A DNA stretch of 6,778 nucleotides from an uncultured Bacteroidales bacterium (GCA_903929065.1 CAIYTJ010000561.1:1-6778); one strand, 5' to 3'. Shown: positions 1-6,745, numbered from the stretch's first letter. The notes: generated by a model not told the origin, from the sequence alone. Program-made: numbers and translations.

Positions 1-28
1 ATAGAGAATATAATTTTATTGCTAATAG

Positions 29-94
29 GATTCATTAAGTTGAACTTGTCAAAAAGTGATGTTTTAATATCAGAATTCATAGATTCATTTAAAG
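29..94. promoter_or_regulatory. Repeated ATTCAT half-sites upstream of rhaB (possible operator)
   Basis: The hexamer ATTCAT occurs three times in the same orientation, at 30-35, 75-80 and 83-88. The first and third copies have similar context: GATTCATTAAG at 29-39 and GATTCATTTAAAG at 82-94. They start 53 bp apart, close to five helical turns. Rhamnose operons in Bacteroides and enterobacteria are activated by AraC-family regulators, which bind direct-repeat half-sites upstream of the promoter. That these copies are such sites is inference: the motif is short, the DNA is AT-rich and the regulator gene is not in the window. Confidence 0.2.
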
Positions 95-104
95 CAGGAA
101 CAAA

Positions 105-112
105 TACCTTTG
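105..112 (+). promoter_or_regulatory. Candidate Bacteroidetes-type -7 box for the rhamnose operon
   Basis: TACCTTTG at 105-112 matches the Bacteroidetes primary-sigma -7 consensus TAnnTTTG exactly. Transcription would start around 117-120, giving a leader of about 15 bases before the rhaB ATG at 133. No convincing TTTG-type -33 element lies 19-21 bases upstream, which would fit an activator-dependent promoter. If correct, this box rules out translation from the in-frame ATG at 19. Confidence 0.4.
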
Positions 113-132
113 CATCAACTTTAAGAAACAAT

Positions 133-1605
133 ATGAAAAACAAATCATTCCTGGCATTTGACATCGGTGCCACAAGCGGACGTTCAATTTTGGGAACACT
201 TGATAATGGCAGACTCCAGATGAAGGAACTTACCCGATTCCCAAACCAAATGCTCCAAATTGGCGATCATTTTCACTGGAACATTTATTCTTTATTCGAA
301 CATCTGAAAGCCGGACTTGTGGCAGCCAAAAGCGAAGGCGTTGAAATTTCCTCCATAGGTATTGATACCTGGGGAGTTGATTTTGCGTTATTGGCCAAAG
401 ATGGTACTATTTTAGGTGCTCCCTATGCCTATCGCGATCCACATACGGATGGTGCACCGGATAAATTCTTTAAAATTGTTCCCCGCGAAAAAGTATATGA
501 CCTTACCGGAATTCAGGTAATGAATTTCAATAGTTTGTACCAGTTATTTGCCCTAAAACAAGCTAATAACGCACTTCTTGAAGCAACTTCGGAAATTTTA
601 TTTATGCCCGATGCATTGTCATACTTACTTACAGGCAATAAAGTAGTGGAATATACCATTGCTTCTACTTCCCAGATACTAAATCCACGTACCAAACAAT
701 TCGAATCTCAATTACTTGAAGCGGCAGGTGTTTTACCTTCTATTTTGGGCGAAATTGTTATGCCCGGACATGTAATTGGAACACTTCGAAATGATATTGC
801 AGACGAAAGTGAATTAGGAAAAGTGCCTGTGATTGCTGTTGCCGGACATGATACTGCTTCGGCGGTTGCAGCTGTTCCTGCTGAAAACGAACGTTTTGCT
901 TACCTGAGTTCTGGGACCTGGTCGCTTATGGGTATTGAAGTAAAAAATGCCATTATCAACGAAGAAACTTCCGCTCTCAACTTCACCAACGAAGGTGGAA
1001 TTGAAGGTACAACCCGTTTCTTAAAGAATATCACTGGCATGTGGTTACTGGAACAATGCCTCAAAGAATGGAAAAAGGAAGGTATTACCTATGCCTATGA
1101 AAAGTTGGTTCACATGGCCGAATCGGTTTCAGCATTTCAATCGTTGATTGATCCTGATCATATTTCATTTGCTAATCCACCTTGTATGACTAAAGCAATA
1201 ATTGATTATTGTGAAGCAACAGGACAAACAGCTCCTGAAAATCATGCAGAATATGTTCGTTGTATTTTTGAAAGTCTTTCTCTAAAATACAAATTCGTTT
1301 TGGGAAAAATGATTAATCTTGCTCCTTTCACCATCGAAAAACTCCATGTAATTGGCGGCGGTTCCAAGAATCCGTTACTTAACCAGTGGACAGCTAATGC
1401 AATTGGAATACCTGTTATTGCAGGTCCATCGGAAGCAACTGCCATCGGAAATATCATGATTCAGGCAAAAGCTGCCGGTTGTGTGGGTTCCATGCAGGAA
1501 ATGCGTCAGATTATTCGTGAATCTATTCCACTGGATGAATTTTTACCGGAGAATAAAAACGAATGGGAAAATGCATATGCGAAATTCCTTCAAATATTAA
1601 ATTAA
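133..1605 (+). CDS. rhaB: Rhamnulokinase (FGGY carbohydrate kinase family)
   Basis: This cytoplasmic kinase phosphorylates L-rhamnulose with ATP to give L-rhamnulose 1-phosphate, the second step of L-rhamnose breakdown. The 490-residue product has the usual RhaB length and resembles E. coli RhaB along its whole length. Visible landmarks are the N-terminal nucleotide-binding loop DIGATSGR (residues 10-17), SIGIDTWGVDF (74-84), GHDTAS (238-243) with the likely catalytic base Asp240, YLSSGTWSLMG (257-267), NEGGIEG (286-292) and the C-terminal ATPase-fold motifs HVIGGGSKN (405-413) and IAGPSEATAIGN (429-440). The frame is open back to an ATG at 19, but I chose 133 because the family similarity starts at MKNKSF and a -7 promoter box lies inside the extension. 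It leads the cluster and is 27 bases ahead of rhaA, so the two are very likely co-transcribed. In the Bacteroides nomenclature I recall, it is called rhaK. Confidence 0.96.
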   Translation: MKNKSFLAFDIGATSGRSILGTLDNGRLQMKELTRFPNQMLQIGDHFHWNIYSLFEHLKAGLVAAKSEGVEISSIGIDTWGVDFALLAKDGTILGAPYAYRDPHTDGAPDKFFKIVPREKVYDLTGIQVMNFNSLYQLFALKQANNALLEATSEILFMPDALSYLLTGNKVVEYTIASTSQILNPRTKQFESQLLEAAGVLPSILGEIVMPGHVIGTLRNDIADESELGKVPVIAVAGHDTASAVAAVPAENERFAYLSSGTWSLMGIEVKNAIINEETSALNFTNEGGIEGTTRFLKNITGMWLLEQCLKEWKKEGITYAYEKLVHMAESVSAFQSLIDPDHISFANPPCMTKAIIDYCEATGQTAPENHAEYVRCIFESLSLKYKFVLGKMINLAPFTIEKLHVIGGGSKNPLLNQWTANAIGIPVIAGPSEATAIGNIMIQAKAAGCVGSMQEMRQIIRESIPLDEFLPENKNEWENAYAKFLQILN

Positions 1606-1632
1606 TAAAGTAATCATATAAAAAAGACATTC

Positions 1633-2895
1633 ATGAAAGAAGCACAAATTAATCAGGCATTTGAAAATGCAAAAGCACGTTATGCCGAAATAGGTATTGA
1701 TGTAGAAAAAGCTGTAGCGCAACTTGATAAACTTCCAATTTCATTACATTGCTGGCAAACCGATGATGTAACCGGTTTCGAAAATCCTGATGGAAACCTG
1801 ACCGGTGGAATTCAGGCAACGGGCAATTATCCCGGAAAAGCAAGCACAATTGAACAGGTTCGTGCTGATATTGAGAAAGCTATGTCATTAATTCCCGGCG
1901 AACATCGCGTAAATTTGCACGCTTTTTATGGCGATTTTGGTGGAAAATTAGTGGATCGTAATGAAATTGAACCAAAACATTTCCAAAGCTGGATTGACTG
2001 GGCCAAAGAAAAAGGATATAAACTGGACTTCAACTGCACTTGTTTTTCTCACGATAAATCAGCTGATGGTTTTACTCTTTCAAGTCCTGATGCTGAAATT
2101 CGCGAATTTTGGATTGAACACGTCATCCGTTGTCGCAAAATTGCAGAAGAAATGGGTCGTCAGTTAGGTTCAAAATGTATGCATAATATATGGATTCCTG
2201 ATGGATCGAAAGATTTGACTGTTGATCGTCTTCAATATCGCCAGAACCTGAAAGATTCGTTGGATAAAATCTTCGAATACAAAACCAATGATGTGTACAT
2301 GAAAGATTGTATCGAAAGTAAATTGTTCGGTATTGGTGCTGAAAGTTATACGGTTGGTTCGCACGAATTTTATATGGGTTATGGCGTTAGAAATAACGTT
2401 GTGGTTACGCTTGACTCGGGTCACTTCCATCCAACCGAAGTTATTTCGGATAAAATTTCTTCTTTGTTACTTTTCTTACCGGAAGTAATGTTGCATGTTT
2501 CCCGCGGAGTACGCTGGGACAGTGACCACGTGGTAATTTTAAGTGAGGAATTGCTTGCTATTGCTCAGGAAATTGTACGTGCCAATGCTATTGAAAAAGT
2601 ACATATTGGCCTTGATTATTTCGATGCTTCCATTAATCGTATTGGCGCTTATGTTGTCGGTGTTCGCGCAACTCAAAAAGCATTGTTACAGGCTTTACTT
2701 GAACCGATTGCAACATTGCGCAGTTTTGAAGCAAAAGGACAGAACTTCGAACGGTTGGCTTTGCTCGAAGAAGCAAAATCGATGCCCTGGGGAGATGTTT
2801 TCAATTATTATTGCATGAAAAAAGGCGTTATAGCAGGTGAAACTTATATCGCTGACATACAGCAATACGAAAAAGACGTAACCAGCAAAAGATAA
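1633..2895 (+). CDS. rhaA: L-rhamnose isomerase
   Basis: This cytoplasmic metalloenzyme interconverts L-rhamnose and L-rhamnulose, the first catabolic step. At 420 residues it matches the family length (E. coli RhaA has 419), and the similarity is continuous from LPISLHCWQTDDVTGFE (residues 34-50) to the C-terminus. From alignment with the E. coli enzyme as I remember it, the structural metal site is Glu228, Asp261, His288 and Asp328, and the catalytic metal site includes His264, Asp296 and Asp298. These fall in the motifs ESKLFGIGAESYTVGS (228-243), LDSGHFHPTEVISDK (260-274), HVSRGVRWDSDHVV (288-301) and HIGLDYFDASINR (324-336). All ligands are present, so the enzyme should be active. The ATG at 1633 follows an A-rich leader with no Shine-Dalgarno, normal for Bacteroidetes. 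In the Bacteroides scheme it is called rhaI. Confidence 0.97.
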   Translation: MKEAQINQAFENAKARYAEIGIDVEKAVAQLDKLPISLHCWQTDDVTGFENPDGNLTGGIQATGNYPGKASTIEQVRADIEKAMSLIPGEHRVNLHAFYGDFGGKLVDRNEIEPKHFQSWIDWAKEKGYKLDFNCTCFSHDKSADGFTLSSPDAEIREFWIEHVIRCRKIAEEMGRQLGSKCMHNIWIPDGSKDLTVDRLQYRQNLKDSLDKIFEYKTNDVYMKDCIESKLFGIGAESYTVGSHEFYMGYGVRNNVVVTLDSGHFHPTEVISDKISSLLLFLPEVMLHVSRGVRWDSDHVVILSEELLAIAQEIVRANAIEKVHIGLDYFDASINRIGAYVVGVRATQKALLQALLEPIATLRSFEAKGQNFERLALLEEAKSMPWGDVFNYYCMKKGVIAGETYIADIQQYEKDVTSKR

Positions 2896-2901
2896 TTCAC
2901 A

Positions 2902-2945
2902 GAAAAGGGTAGCGGATAAGAGATTATTCCGGCTACCCACTTTTC
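2902..2945 (+). promoter_or_regulatory. Intercistronic hairpin between rhaA and rhaT
   Basis: A strong inverted repeat begins 6 bases after the rhaA stop. GGGTAGC (2907-2913) pairs perfectly with GCTACCC (2932-2938). The stem can extend inward through GGATAA with TTATTCC and outward through GAAAA with TTTTC, with small bulges. A short T-run (2941-2944) is part of the descending arm. It could be a leaky terminator or an mRNA-stabilising or processing structure that sets less permease per transcript than enzyme. The structure is seen directly; the function is inferred. Confidence 0.55.
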
Positions 2946-2975
2946 GTTTAACCACATCTAATATCTAAAAATCAT

Positions 2976-4007
2976 ATGAATACTTTAATTGGATTATTAA
3001 TTATCTCTATAGGCGCCATGGGACAATCAAGTTCGTATGTGCCGATTAAAAAAGTAAAAACATGGGCATGGGAAAGTTTCTGGTTAGTTCAGGGGATTTT
3101 TGCCTGGTTGGTTTTTCCTTATCTTGGAGCATTACTGGCTGTTCCTGAAGGACATTCATTGCTTGAAGTTTTATCAGCAGGTGAAGGTGCTGCATTAAAA
3201 GCCTTATTTTTTGGTGCACTTTGGGGAATTGGCGGCTTGACATTCGGATTAAGTATGCGGTATTTGGGAGTTGCTTTAGGTCAATCCATTGCTTTAGGGA
3301 CTTGTTCTGCTTTTGGTACGTTGATTCCTGCTCTGATGGTCGGAACAGATTTATTTTCAGGCAAAGGACTTGTACTGCTTGTAGGAGTTTGTATTGCCAT
3401 TGCAGGAATTTCAGTTATCGGATATGCAGGCAGTTTACGTTCGAAAAACATGACTGATGAACAAAAGAAAGCTGCTGTAAAGGATTTTGCTTTAGGAAAA
3501 GGTTTATTAGTTGCCTTGTTAGCCGGTGTGATGAGTGCCTGTTTCAGCCTTGGACTTGAAGCTGCCGAACCTATTAAAGTTGCGGCTATCAAATTAGGTT
3601 CACAGTCCTTATTTGCCGGATTGCCTGCCATTTTAATGATAACTGCCGGAGGTTTTATTACCAATGCAGTTTATTGCATTTTTCAAAACATAAAGAATAA
3701 AACTGGAAAAGATTATTTCGGAGTTCCTTCGGGAGTATTCATCAATAATGTTTTGTTTTGCGCACTTGCAGGAATTCTTTGGTATTCACAATTCTTCGGA
3801 TTAGCAATGGGCAAAAGTTACTTCGTTGAAGGAAGTGTAATGATGGCATTTTCGTGGAGTATATTAATGTCGCTGAATGTTACGTTCAGTAATGTATGGG
3901 GAATTATCCTGAAAGAATGGAAAGGTGCCGGTTCTAAAACAATCGGAGTATTAGTGTTAGGAATGCTGATTCTGATTTTCTCGTTGATTTTACCTAATCT
4001 TATATAG
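2976..4007 (+). CDS. rhaT: L-rhamnose/H+ symporter
   Basis: This inner-membrane permease imports L-rhamnose with a proton and belongs to the RhaT family of the drug/metabolite transporter superfamily. The 343-residue product equals the E. coli protein in length (344) and has about ten hydrophobic segments, roughly at residues 3-19, 34-55, 74-93, 98-122, 131-150, 173-193, 212-233, 255-275, 287-311 and 321-341. RhaT signatures include YVPIKKVKTWAWESFW (21-36), GALWGIGGLTFGLSMRYLG (80-98) and LKEWKGAG (312-319) near the last helix. The 80-base gap after rhaA holds a hairpin but no good promoter box, so rhaT is probably expressed from the rhaB promoter. A terminator follows. In Bacteroides the equivalent gene is called rhaP. 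Confidence 0.94.
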   Translation: MNTLIGLLIISIGAMGQSSSYVPIKKVKTWAWESFWLVQGIFAWLVFPYLGALLAVPEGHSLLEVLSAGEGAALKALFFGALWGIGGLTFGLSMRYLGVALGQSIALGTCSAFGTLIPALMVGTDLFSGKGLVLLVGVCIAIAGISVIGYAGSLRSKNMTDEQKKAAVKDFALGKGLLVALLAGVMSACFSLGLEAAEPIKVAAIKLGSQSLFAGLPAILMITAGGFITNAVYCIFQNIKNKTGKDYFGVPSGVFINNVLFCALAGILWYSQFFGLAMGKSYFVEGSVMMAFSWSILMSLNVTFSNVWGIILKEWKGAGSKTIGVLVLGMLILIFSLILPNLI

Positions 4008-4030
4008 TATTTTAGAAAACAAAGTTCGAT

Positions 4031-4070
4031 AAACTGAAGAATTCATGAATAGTGACTTCTTCGGTTTTTT
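4031..4070 (+). terminator. Rho-independent terminator after rhaT
   Basis: AAACTGAAGAA (4031-4041) can pair with TTCTTCGGTTT (4057-4067) in an 11-bp stem with one G-U pair around a 15-base loop, and the descending arm runs into six T residues (4065-4070). It starts 24 bases after the rhaT stop and ends 20 bases before the next start codon. It probably marks the 3' end of the rhamnose transcript and separates it from the E2 gene. The GC content of the stem is modest, so termination may be incomplete. Confidence 0.65.
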
Positions 4071-4089
4071 CTAATTAAAATAAATATAC

Positions 4090-5445
4090 ATGGCTATAGT
4101 AGTTATTCTGCCCAAACAAGGGCAATCAGTTGAGAGTTGCATTATCACCGAAATCAAAAAGAAAAAAGGTGATACCGTAAAAAAAGGAGAAGTTCTGTTC
4201 ACTTATGAAACTGACAAGGCAACTTTTGAAGAAGAATCGCCTGCCGATGGTGTGGTACTTGAAAGTTTTTATAATGAGGGCGATGAAGTAGCGGTGTTGT
4301 TGGACATGATGGTTATCGGTCAACCCGGTGACGATTATGCCGGATTATTGCAAGGTGGAAGCACCCCAACAGTAAGCAATGAGCAGCAAGCAGTAAGCAG
4401 TGAACCAGTAGCAAAAGCTGATGAACCTGCAAAAGCCGAACTTTTTGCACAACCCCAATCAACCAATCAACCAATCAACCAATCAACCTTTGTTTCTCCA
4501 CGTGCTAAAAACTTAGCAGCAAAAGAAGCATTGAACACAAACGAATTGGCCGGCTCTGGACCAAACCGTCGTGTCATTGAAAAAGACGTGTTGGCTGCAT
4601 TGGAAAACCGTCCGAAACTGACTCCATTGGCTAAGAAAATTGTTGCTGAAGAAGGTTTTCTGCCACAAAGAGCAGGGTCAGGGCTTGCCGGAACTGTGAA
4701 AGCTGTCGATTTAAGTGTACTTGAAAATGCCATTTACGGAGTTGATTACGAAGACAAAAAGCTTTCAAATATGCGCAAACTGATTGCAAAAGCGATGCAT
4801 TCCTCGTTGCAAAACTCAGCGCAACTTACTCACCACCTTGGAGCAGATGCAAGAAATATCCAAAACTTACGCAAGAAAGCTAAAAAGGCATTCGAAGCCG
4901 GAACCTTATCAGCTAATCTTACTATCAACGATTTCGTATGCTTTGCAGTAGTAAAAGCATTGAAAAAATTCCCGAACGTAAACTCACATTTCTTAGGTGA
5001 AAGTATGCGTTTATTCAACAAAGTTCACCTCGGACTGGCTGTTGATACCGAACGTGGCTTGATGGTTCCTGCTGTGCGCAATGCCGACGATTTATCTATA
5101 ATCGGACTTTCAAATCAACTGAAAGAAGTGGCAAATGCTTGTAAGAAAGGGGCAATTTCACCTGAATTACTGGCAGCTGAAGCGGCAACATTCACCGTCT
5201 CCAATCTTGGAGCTTACGGCGTGGAAATGTTTACGCCCGTAATCAATTTACCACAATCGGCTATCTTGGGTGTGAACACCATTGTTCCCCGTCCGAAAGA
5301 TTTAGGTGATGGTGTGTATGGTTTCGTGCCTTATATCGGCTTGAGTTTGACCTACGATCACCGCTCATTGGATGGCGGCGAAGCAACACGTTTTTTGAAA
5401 CAAATAGCCATTGAAATTGAAACATTGGAATTAGATATATATTAA
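4090..5445 (+). CDS. Dihydrolipoyl acyltransferase (E2) of a 2-oxo acid or acetoin dehydrogenase complex
   Basis: This is the E2 core of a multienzyme complex: its swinging lipoyl arm carries the acyl group from E1 to coenzyme A and is reoxidised by E3. Domains in the 451-residue product are a lipoyl domain (about 1-78) with the lipoylated lysine Lys43 in ETDKATFEEE; a Gln/Ser/Pro/Ala-rich linker (about 84-134); a peripheral-subunit-binding domain (about 135-171: SPRAKNLAAKE, then GSGPNRRVIEKDVLAAL); a second one (about 177-212: LTPLAKKIVAEEG, then GSGLAGTVKAVDL); and the catalytic domain (about 222-451) with TFTVSNLGAYG (367-377) and the active-site DHRSLDGG (423-430; His424, Asp428). All key residues are present. 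The substrate (pyruvate, branched-chain 2-oxo acid or acetoin) cannot be told from E2 alone. No E1, E3 or lipoate-attachment gene is visible. A terminator precedes it and an insertion sequence follows 24 bases after its stop. Confidence 0.92.
   Translation: MAIVVILPKQGQSVESCIITEIKKKKGDTVKKGEVLFTYETDKATFEEESPADGVVLESFYNEGDEVAVLLDMMVIGQPGDDYAGLLQGGSTPTVSNEQQAVSSEPVAKADEPAKAELFAQPQSTNQPINQSTFVSPRAKNLAAKEALNTNELAGSGPNRRVIEKDVLAALENRPKLTPLAKKIVAEEGFLPQRAGSGLAGTVKAVDLSVLENAIYGVDYEDKKLSNMRKLIAKAMHSSLQNSAQLTHHLGADARNIQNLRKKAKKAFEAGTLSANLTINDFVCFAVVKALKKFPNVNSHFLGESMRLFNKVHLGLAVDTERGLMVPAVRNADDLSIIGLSNQLKEVANACKKGAISPELLAAEAATFTVSNLGAYGVEMFTPVINLPQSAILGVNTIVPRPKDLGDGVYGFVPYIGLSLTYDHRSLDGGEATRFLKQIAIEIETLELDIY
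4371..4405 (+). repeat. Degenerate 7-bp tandem repeat in the E2 linker
   Basis: Five consecutive heptamers related to AGTAAGC lie in the coding sequence: AGTAAGC, AATGAGC, AGCAAGC, AGTAAGC and AGTGAAC. They encode part of the flexible segment between the lipoyl and first binding domains (residues about 94-106). The unit length is not a multiple of three, so gain or loss of one unit would shift the reading frame. The copies have diverged, so slippage is probably now rare. Confidence 0.75.
4455..4488 (+). repeat. Perfect 8-bp tandem repeat (CCAATCAA, four copies) in the E2 linker
   Basis: Four identical copies of CCAATCAA run from 4455 to 4486, followed by CC. They encode the Gln/Asn/Ser/Thr/Pro segment at residues about 122-133, just before the first binding domain. 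The copies are perfect, which suggests recent expansion or continuing slippage. A change of one or two units shifts the frame and would remove the binding and catalytic domains; a change of three units keeps the frame. Confidence 0.85.
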
Positions 5446-5469
5446 TTTTCAAGTTATAAATATACTGCT

Positions 5470-5489
5470 GTTGCGTTTACATTTAACAT
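5470..5489 (+). repeat. Left terminal inverted repeat of the insertion sequence
   Basis: GTTGCGTTTACATTTAACAT matches the reverse complement of 6750-6769 at 18 of 20 positions, with mismatches at positions 9 and 12. It ends 9 bases before the transposase stop codon, so the element has almost no sequence beyond the gene at this end. The exact outer boundary could be off by a few bases. Confidence 0.8.
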
Positions 5490-5498
5490 GTATTGATA

Positions 5499-6662
5499 TT
5501 AAAATAAGCTAAGTTGCTCTTTGACATTTTGATTGAATTGACGTTCTTCGCATAGCAAGTCACGTATAGGTGTTTTGTCTAAGGCAGAAACACCAAGTAT
5601 TTGCATTATTTCATAAACTGAATAATTGCTTTTGAGTTCATTCTTGATATATGCAACTACTAAGTATGTGCATATAGCTATCCAAAGGTGTGTTTTTACT
5701 GCATTTACAGAGTATCCCCACAGTTTTTTTACAATGAGATTTTGTTTTATCCATTTGAAAAAGATTTCTATTTGCCAACGATTTTTATACAAGTTGGCAA
5801 TTTCCAATGCTGATGCTTCAAAGTTGTTGGTCAGAAAAACCAGTAATTCATCGTTTTGATTGTCGTAATACTCAACCAAGCGTAATTTTTCAGGATAAAG
5901 ACCTCTTGACTTTGGTATGGTCAACATTACTGTTTTGTCCGTTCTCAAGCCAGTGGTTTGGTCAATGTTGAAATTTTGCTCAACAACATTATACTTCATA
6001 GGTGCTTTGGCTCTTGTCACAAAGAAAGCCTGTGCTTGATTTATCCGGTATAATGCTTCAAAATCAACGTACGCCTTATCCATTAAATAAATAGCATTTG
6101 TTTCGGGCGCAAATTCATCCAATGCATTGCTGTCATGATATTTTCCGTCAGTTATAAGTATAAATTCAGGAATACTGCCACGCAAATTGAGTAAAGTGTG
6201 CATTTTTACAGCTCCACGGGAATATTTGCCCTCTGCCCAAGTGCAAAGATTAATACTGACCGAAATAGTTGTAGAATCTAATGCATATACTTCATTATCG
6301 ATATTAAGCTTGGGAATAGAACACCCTGCATACAGTGGTCGAACCTTGGAAATTAAATAATAACCAAAATCGGCAAATATTCGCCAGTCTCGGTTTTCAT
6401 TCGCCCGTGATAGCGTAGAAACCACTACATGTTGTTTAATTCCCAAATGATATAGTTTCCCTTTATGAGCCTTTAAGCACAAACAAATGCTGTGTAGTGA
6501 ATTCAACGAAGTCAATTGTCCGAAAAACAATTGAACAAACTGATTCCAACAATTCAAATCTCGTACACGATAATTACCAAAATAGCGTTTTACACTCTTA
6601 TTGAATTCATATTGGTCAACAAAATCTAAAACCTGAGAGAAAACATATTTGCCCGAATGCAT
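5499..6662 (-). CDS. IS4-family DDE transposase
   Basis: This transposase cuts and rejoins the ends of the surrounding element. The 387-residue product has an N-terminal DUF4372-like region (GKYVFSQVLDFV at residues 4-15, then NCWNQFVQLFFGQLTSLNSL at 37-56) and an IS4-type RNase H-fold catalytic domain. The catalytic triad is Asp129 in YALDSTTIS, Asp195 in LMDKAYVDF and Glu299 in YKNRWQIEIFFKWIK, where Tyr292, Arg295, Glu299 and Lys306 give the full Y-(2)-R-(3)-E-(6)-K signature of the IS4 family. No frameshift or internal stop is seen. The frame is open to an ATG at 6687-6689, but I chose the ATG at 6660-6662 because family members begin near MxxGKYVF and a -7 promoter box (6676-6683) lies between the two. 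It faces the E2 gene, with the two stop codons 53 bases apart. Confidence 0.92.
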   Translation of the reverse strand: MHSGKYVFSQVLDFVDQYEFNKSVKRYFGNYRVRDLNCWNQFVQLFFGQLTSLNSLHSICLCLKAHKGKLYHLGIKQHVVVSTLSRANENRDWRIFADFGYYLISKVRPLYAGCSIPKLNIDNEVYALDSTTISVSINLCTWAEGKYSRGAVKMHTLLNLRGSIPEFILITDGKYHDSNALDEFAPETNAIYLMDKAYVDFEALYRINQAQAFFVTRAKAPMKYNVVEQNFNIDQTTGLRTDKTVMLTIPKSRGLYPEKLRLVEYYDNQNDELLVFLTNNFEASALEIANLYKNRWQIEIFFKWIKQNLIVKKLWGYSVNAVKTHLWIAICTYLVVAYIKNELKSNYSVYEIMQILGVSALDKTPIRDLLCEERQFNQNVKEQLSLF

Positions 6663-6675
6663 ATTTTTTTTCGAG

Positions 6676-6708
6676 CAAATGTAAGTCAATTCAAATCAAA
6701 AAATCAAA
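6676..6708 (-). promoter_or_regulatory. Transposase promoter inside the right end of the element
   Basis: On the minus strand, TACATTTG (6683-6676) matches the Bacteroidetes -7 consensus TAnnTTTG exactly, and TTTG (6708-6705) lies 21 bases upstream as a -33 element. Transcription would start around 6669-6671, leaving a leader of only about 8 bases before the ATG, within a run of eight A residues. A very short leader should give weak translation, as is common for transposases. The motif is seen; its activity is inferred. Confidence 0.5.
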
Positions 6709-6724
6709 GAACGGATCTATATTT

Positions 6725-6745
6725 CTGTATTTCAATACAATACAG
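6725..6745 (-). other. Subterminal hairpin in the insertion sequence
   Basis: CTGTATT (6725-6731) and AATACAG (6739-6745) form a perfect 7-bp inverted repeat around a 7-base loop. It sits between the right terminal repeat and the transposase promoter, so it would appear only in RNA that reads in from outside the element. It might limit read-through expression of the transposase or be a subterminal transposase-binding site. AT-rich DNA gives such repeats by chance, so the role is uncertain. Confidence 0.35.

Noticed and set aside
19..132. A signal peptide or extra domain at the N-terminus of rhaB
   Set aside because: The 38-residue extension has no signal-peptide character, the kinase is cytoplasmic, and the segment overlaps a promoter box.
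2543..2955. Open frames of 86-91 codons on both strands overlapping the end of rhaA
   Set aside because: They overlap the strongly conserved C-terminal half of RhaA and have no recognisable product; the minus-strand one also spans the hairpin.
3281..3664. 127-codon open frame on the minus strand inside rhaT
   Set aside because: It lies wholly within a convincing RhaT gene, shows no recognisable family and no promoter, and is explained as a shadow of the sense codons.
4371..4488. CRISPR-like or multiple-site repeat array
   Set aside because: The repeats are contiguous 7- and 8-base units inside a coding sequence with no spacers, so they are simple tandem repeats.
4467..4733. 88-codon minus-strand open frame within the E2 gene
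   Set aside because: It is antisense to the binding domains of E2 and looks like a by-product of codon bias.
5626..5859. 77-codon plus-strand open frame inside the transposase gene
   Set aside because: It is antisense to the conserved C-terminal half of an intact transposase, with no sign of independent coding.
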